The position numbers and the translations under genes are program-made. The notes beneath the pieces were generated by a model that was not told the DNA's origin, searched no databases, and was given only the letters and a program-made list of their open reading frames with translations. Positions 58,541 through 64,000 of a stretch of DNA of 64,000 nucleotides are shown here, one piece after another; position 1 is the first letter of the stretch; each line of letters opens with the position of its first letter. The DNA comes from Siphonodentalium dalli (Eukaryota > Mollusca > Scaphopoda > Gadilida > Siphonodentaliidae): assembly GCA_032622095.1 (NCBI GenBank), contig CP136063.1, positions 282,465,426 through 282,529,425 on the forward strand, in the 5' to 3' direction.

Positions 58541-61500
58541 AAATGTATTTATCCGTTACATATATCCCGATGTTTTGGTTTTGGATTGCGAATATAATTG
58601 ATGCGTGACCAGATTAATTGTTTGACAACGAAGGTTCCTGGACCGAATAACACATTCAATTCATTATCAATAAACATGGGTAAACAATGAATGTTAGTAA
58701 TATAATATAATTAAAGAAATCTTTATTGCATGATAATGTTTTAACGACAACTATCAGACGAAACTGGAAATATGAACAAATTAACATGGATTCAACCAAC
58801 GGAAATAGACTGGAATAACAAAGTAATACTACAATGAATATGGAATAAGAGAACGAATGACATGACATACACTTAATTAAACTACCGAATATACAACGAG
58901 AACATAAAAACAATGATTATGCCATGAACTTATGTTCGTCTTTATATATAGTATTATCAAATATATAGTATATTGGCATCTCTATAACAGCCAGTTGTGT
59001 ATTGTACACGTAACGCATTTAACAGAGTGTGTATATGTGAACACGAACGTTAATAGTTCATCTACCGGATTATACGGATGGTGACTCAATTGTTAGTGCA
59101 AACAGGCCAATATTATGTGAGCGTCAACGCGATGTGGGCGTTACCATTAATAGACAAATTCATAACAATTCTTTGTGTCTTAAGAAATTTATAAACAAAC
59201 CACGGAAAAGTTATTTTTTTGTTATTGATTCAAATTTTAGCATTTATAATATCCCGAAACTCAATGTATACAGTTTTAAAATGAGTTTAGGGCGCGGAGA
59301 ACATGAAATGTTGGCGTTAACACCTGCACGAAAATAGGAAATCGGACGCGATTTTGAATTGCGAACGCGAAATTCTCATTATCAGCAATTCTTTCCGATT
59401 TTCGGTTTCTGTATTTGTTGAGATTTGCAGGTCGCATAGCTCATTTGCTTATAATACTACATCGAAATCGATTGTATTTATTTAAAAAACGATGTCGAAA
59501 TAGCGAGTCGAACTTTATTTACAGTTATTTTGATGTAGGGTTACCCTTCCGGTGACGTAGGTTCCAGGCCCTGAGTACTGTGTATAACAATGCATATAAA
59601 TTAATCCATGTATACATGTATAGTATATTGATTCAACGGATTCAGTGGTTTTGTCCATCAGTCTATCAAATTTGCGGGGAAAACATGGCCACAAGCAGTA
59701 CATCCTGCTAAATTTCGAATTTGAATCAATTGGCGCACCCTGCAGCCAGCTTTTATTGGAGAACTTTTTCTCATGTGGATATTTTGGGTCACCGCTAGAT
59801 GTGAGCCATATTTTGTTCTCAAACTGTCCTTGTGAAGACATCACTGCCAGCGGTGATCTTGAATTTTACTATTTTTATGGCTAAATAATTTGGTTGATCC
59901 TACAGACGACACCCCTTGTCCGATCGTCACCAGATTCCACAATGATCTTCTGGATAACCAGGGTGAGAGTGATCTAATTTTCCCGAATTTCGTTAAAAAA
60001 CATTACCACAGGCAGCAATTTGGTATCTTACTGTTTGATCCTCTTTTGCATGACTGAATTGTTTAGCAACTGTACAGACATATCCCTCATCTGATAGTCA
60101 CCAAACTTCATAATGATCTTCGGGCTGACAACTAGATGGGAGCTATCGAATGCATTGAATTTTTTTGGAAAACATTGTCGCCAGCAGTCATCTTCTATTT
60201 TGGTTTTTATATACATGTATATCTCTTCATTCGGATAGCCAGTATTACGTAGGTACTTCAACTTTCCGCATTCCCGTCATCATTTGAAATATAAAAATTT
60301 ACCTGATACATGCATGCACCCTTCAAAATTTGTTTCGTCGTATCTATTTTAATGACCCGTATGGTAATATTGATACAGATATATTTGTCAAACATTTCTT
60401 TGTACAATATACAGGTATTTAGTTTGTAACTAAATCTAGAAATATATAATAGTAGCTGGTGGACCCGACTTCATCGGGGATGTTCCCCTCTGATTTTCGG
60501 AGAATTGCGCGATTTAACCTTGAATTGACCATTTTAAAGGTGAACGTCATGTCGGGTCACGATTTGACCCGTCCAAAACACTCCCCGGACAAAAGTCACG
60601 ACAAAAGTACCCGTCGAAATCCGCCCGGCTTTACCCGATTTAACCTTGAATTGACAATTTTGAATGTCAAGATCAGGTCAGGGTCATGATTTGACCCACC
60701 CGAAACACTCCTGCATGGGACAAAAGTAACAGTAGGTATTAAATTTCGTTGAAATACTTCCGTTTTAGCAGATTTGAACTTGAATTGATCTTTTTGATTG
60801 ATTGATTGTTTATTGCAAAGTCGTCAATTAAGGCGAAACATGCTATAACATATATACAATATTTACAATAGGTCACAAAAACAATTGTTACACAATCATA
60901 CATATATTAATATATAATATGATAAATGTATAGATATATCGTAATATGTATTATAATATCTTATATATATTATATTATAATTTAATCCTTTATAATATCA
61001 TTATCATAATATTTTGTCTGAAATAATTATTCACGGTTATAAATAATGCACCTTATCACACGTTTTTCAATTTGGATTAATCGGCTCAGTCATATTTTAA
61101 TTTTCTTGATGCCAATTTGATAAAAATACTAACTTTTTTTCAGTAATAGTTGATTTTCCAAAGATAATAGTCTTTCGAATTTTTCTTTCGTAGGATTCTC
61201 CCAGTAATATTTCGGGATATAGTCTGCTCGAATTATCTGTAGTTCTTTGCAAATAATAATAAAATGGTATTCATCACCCGTGCCATCACCGCAAATATCA
61301 CAGGTTTTGTCACCATTATCCACAGATTTAGATTTCCATCTAAAATTGTATATTCGACAGGCAGTTTTATATTTGCGGTTCTAAATTTTAGCAAAATGTT
61401 TGCTAAGTGAACCGGTAAGGAACTTAGATAGCGACCCATGCCAGGCCTCGTTTTAATACTCATATAAAAACGTGCTCTAGATGAGTTTGCATTCTGCATT

Positions 61501-62456
61501 TCAGTAAATAGTTCTGTTGTGTGTCGCTCAATAAGCTCTGATTTTATATTTCTAATTTCAGCCTTTGTTAAACCTGACTGATTTGTCCATACTCTTTCTA
61601 TGTTAAGTTCTTTCAGTGTTTTAGAAATAAAAAATAGCCATGGGCTATTGAAGGAGCCATCAGAGTTGTGATCCAATTCTTTAACAAGAATATATATATT
61701 TTTTGCAAGTTCTGAGCCATCGTGTGATAGTAGTTTGGACCAGTAAGATAGTGCTCTGCACTTTATCTCAATGGACAGAGGGTGTCTGCCAAATTCACCG
61801 TAAACCATATAATTTGGTGTACTTGTTTTCAGATATCCTATAATTTTCACGGGCGCTCATCTGCTACTCGAGATTCGCCGCAGTTCCGAAAAATGCTACT
61901 GCGCAGAATCGAGACGCTACGTTTCACATCCGGTTTTGAATGTGTGTTGACGCGTTTTGTTTGAAAACAGAGAATATCAGGTAATATATTTGTAGTCAAA
62001 TTTATTTAATATAAAAGTCCCAATCATCACTAGCCTGGGTGACACTAATAAATCTCATGAAATGTGCTTTTTCGACACGTATAAAGCAGCAAGATATTCG
62101 TGTGCTTTTGTCACTAAAAATGTGAACCAAAACAACGGATGGTATAGTGTGATAACATCTTGTCGTGGTTGTAGAATCTTGTATTTTAACAGATGGATAT
62201 ATTTTGAATATATGGATGTGCATTATATTGCAATATTGACCTCTTATTCGACCGAAATCGGCAGTTTAAACGTGCTCATAAATGCTACTTTTCCTCTCCG
62301 AAAACATGCTACGTTTTTAAGACTTTTCCGAAAAAATATGCTACATTTCCTAATCGATACGCCATTCGTATTATCTTATTTGGTGATTTTCCGGTGTATT
62401 CTGGGCTATGATGCTGCCTCATTTCAGCTAAAATGAAAGCAGTGATTATTTCTCAT
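58541..62456 (-). repeat. Giant inverted repeat, right arm (3,916 bp)
   Basis: Exact mirror of 53174-57089, ending ATTATTTCTCATTT at 62456, after which the sequence diverges from the left flank (CAAAATTTC on the right versus AAGAGTGG in complement on the left). No target duplication is visible at the outer ends. Equal length with no net indel means the arms are very young, kept alike by gene conversion, or an assembly product. Confidence 0.97.
60790..61854 (-). pseudogene. 5'-truncated LINE ORF2 tail, right arm
   Basis: Mirror copy of 53776-54840 on the opposite strand, with the same frameshift between the YGEFGRHPL region and the CDICGDG knuckle and the same CAATCAATCAATCAA tail. Sharing the frameshift shows the LINE had already decayed before the inverted duplication. 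Confidence 0.8.
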
Positions 62457-62645
62457 TTCAAAATTTCAATTTGGTTATAAAAATATAGCAGTACAGCTTT
62501 GATATCACGTGAGACGGGACATCCCCGAACGATTATGCTGCTGCGGCCACGTTCACCGAACTGATACCCGACCAAATGTAACTTTTGTATATGGCATTGC
62601 AGTGGGCATAATTGTATTTCTTCTCCGGATTAATATTGTTATACA

Positions 62646-63117
62646 CAGGGACGTTGCGAATATGTCGGGAATGGGGGTGTCAACTTCGGAAATTCCAATT
62701 GCACCCCCTTGGGAATAAATGCTAAATATTCCGATCAACTATACCAAATTTCCAAATATGGGAAATTGTACCCCAACCCGCTTGGGATCAAATGTTCCAA
62801 ATCTAGTATCGATCAGTTCCTAGTATCAGAATTTACGAAATTCCATTTGCACCCCCCCCCTCCATTTGCACACCCCCCCCCCCCCCCAATAGAGTATCTA
62901 AAATGTCCAAATATTGGAATTTTCCCAACTAAATATTCCCAAATTTCCAAAACTTTTCAACTAGTCAGCCACCTAGGAGTCTGAATTACCAACTGAAACA
63001 TAAAAATTGAACAAAATTACAGGTAGAAGCTTTGAAATTTCAAAAAGTTGAAGGTTTTGGCAATTTGGGGGGGGGGGGGGTGGATGGTCACACCCATCCC
63101 CTGTCGAAACGTCCCTG
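62646..63117. mobile_element. CAGGGACGT-ended element (hAT-like MITE)
   Basis: Starts CAGGGACGTTGC and ends with the complement of CAGGGACGTTTCG. Flanking octamers GTTATACA and GTTGTATT agree at five of eight positions, so a duplication is only suggestive. The inside is GGGGGTGTCAACTTCGGAAA, CCAATTGCACCCCCTTGGGA and long C and G runs. Left part is homologous to 21192 on. It ends ~58 bp before the zinc-finger exon and would be intronic. Confidence 0.55.
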
Positions 63118-63176
63118 GTTGTATTTATATGTAGGATATCGACTTAAAATTACATTATATAATATTTTTTTTTAGA

Positions 63177-63680
63177 ATGTACGCTGGGATCGAAGGGTCC
63201 ATGATATCTTTGGAGGAGTCTGCGTTCTTGTTGGATTTGTCGTGCCATCTGATTGATCAGACCGCTGATACCTCAATCGACGTTCCGGATTCATTGTGTG
63301 ATGAACCACAGACCTCCTCAATCAACGTTCCGGATTCATTGTGTGAACCCATAGCGACAAGCACGCCACAAAAACCACAGGTTACGTCACAACAACCTCA
63401 GGTTGAAGACCATGATAATGCCATTAATGTCGAGAATCGGAAGAAATATGAATGTGGCATATGCCAATACTCCACGAATATCCGCGGAAACTATCGTCGA
63501 CATATATCCACACATGAGGTGAACAAAAAGTACGAATGCGATCAATGTTCGAAAGCTTTTCACGACAAATATGAATTAAAGAGACACAGGTCTCAGCACA
63601 CATCAGGAAATAGTGAGTTACTGTGTCATCTCTGCTCTCAGAAATATACAACCCATAGTGGCCTGATGAGTCACATGTGA
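63177..63680 (+). CDS. C2H2 zinc-finger protein, N-terminal exon
   Basis: A T-rich tract and TTTTTTAG give a good acceptor at 63174-63175, directly before ATG at 63177. The first ~88 residues are acidic and Ser/Thr/Gln-rich with a duplicated phrase (SIDVPDSLCDEP and SINVPDSLCEP) and no KRAB-like box. Finger 1 spans C93-C96-H109-H113 (YECGICQYSTNIRGNYRRHI), finger 2 C121-C124-H137-H141 (YECDQCSKAFHDKYELKRH). Finger 3 starts at C150 (LLCHLCSQKYTTHSGLMSH) and is cut by TGA at 63678 between its two His positions. GTGAGT at 63677 could instead be a splice donor. The family binds DNA through such fingers; the target is unknown. Confidence 0.75.
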   Translation: MYAGIEGSMISLEESAFLLDLSCHLIDQTADTSIDVPDSLCDEPQTSSINVPDSLCEPIATSTPQKPQVTSQQPQVEDHDNAINVENRKKYECGICQYSTNIRGNYRRHISTHEVNKKYECDQCSKAFHDKYELKRHRSQHTSGNSELLCHLCSQKYTTHSGLMSHM

Positions 63681-64000
63681 GTACGACATGCCTCATCGTC
63701 GAGGTATAAATGCGGAACCTGTAACAAGGAATCTTACACAAAGAAGGATCTCGCTACCCATATGACATTGCACAGCGGAATCCGTCCGTCTCATAGATGT
63801 ACTACATGTAGCAGTACCTTCTTGCATGAGAAAAGTTTAAAGTCTCACATCACCAACTGCAATGGCCCTAAACGCGTTTGTAATATATGTAGTGGGACTG
63901 TGGGAGCTTCAGCTCACAACAGGTGCTCAAGGATCACATTCAAGGGATGCACCAAAGCAAGATCTATGAATGTTCTTGTGGAAAGAGGTACAAGTGGCGC
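63681..64000 (+). pseudogene. Continuation of the zinc-finger array beyond the stop, runs off the window
   Basis: In the same frame after TGA: VRHASSSRYKCGTCNKESYT, completing finger 3 and giving finger 4 (C-x2-C-x12-H-x3-H). Finger 5 (HRCTTCSSTFLHEKSLKSH) ends in Cys instead of the last His (HITNC). Finger 6 begins CNICSGT and then needs a frame change near 63893-63905 to reach GSFSSQQVLKDHIQGMH. A seventh finger starts (YECSCGKRYKWR, with only one residue between the Cys) at the window end. A stop and a frameshift in one array point to a pseudogene, unless the TGA is spliced out and the frameshift is a sequencing error. Confidence 0.6.

Overview
This window looks like eukaryotic, AT-rich, repeat-dominated DNA from a marine invertebrate, most likely a mollusc and plausibly a bivalve. 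It has no operons or tightly packed ORFs. It has intron-type splice signals, poly-G/poly-C runs, short palindromic DNA transposons (MITEs), and tandem-core repeats ending in GACGGACGG-type and GTGAGCTAAAAA-type tails, which are common in bivalve genomes. The lineage is an inference; no rRNA, mitochondrial or single-copy marker gene is present.

Region by region. 1-1.33 kb: G-rich palindromic repeats. 1.35-2.52 kb: two gene fragments, a lysine-rich tandem-repeat exon and a C-type-lectin-like exon, each ending at a GTAAGT donor. 3.4-6.4 kb: a small Tc1/mariner-like MITE, a 529-bp foldback element with an 8-bp target duplication, and a 66-bp minisatellite. 7.2-10.0 kb: a fossil hAT-like transposase gene (BED-like N terminus, FDES and SMDGP motifs) broken by three insertions, one of which carries a nested piggyBac-like MITE. 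10-26 kb: mostly non-coding, with MITEs, minisatellites and an AT-rich array split by a CCGCGG-rich MITE.

26.4-31.5 kb and 40.6-49.9 kb: one 353-bp satellite in opposite orientations. The 40.6-49.9 kb array is interrupted by a 6.5-kb element with 31-bp inverted ends. That element carries a decayed minus-strand gene whose N-terminal exon and C-terminal domain match, from memory, one invertebrate transposon-linked protein family, joined by coding minisatellites. Between the arrays lie a 1.27-kb tandem duplication, dispersed repeats and an inverted minisatellite.

53.17-62.46 kb: a very large inverted repeat, two 3,916-bp arms around a 1,451-bp spacer, with no length difference between arms. Each arm carries a 5'-truncated LINE ORF2 tail. 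63.2-64.0 kb: a C2H2 zinc-finger gene begins, with an in-frame TGA inside finger 3 and a later frameshift, and it runs off the window.

No intact, complete host gene is visible. The window is best read as layers of mobile DNA, with insertions inside insertions giving a relative order of events.
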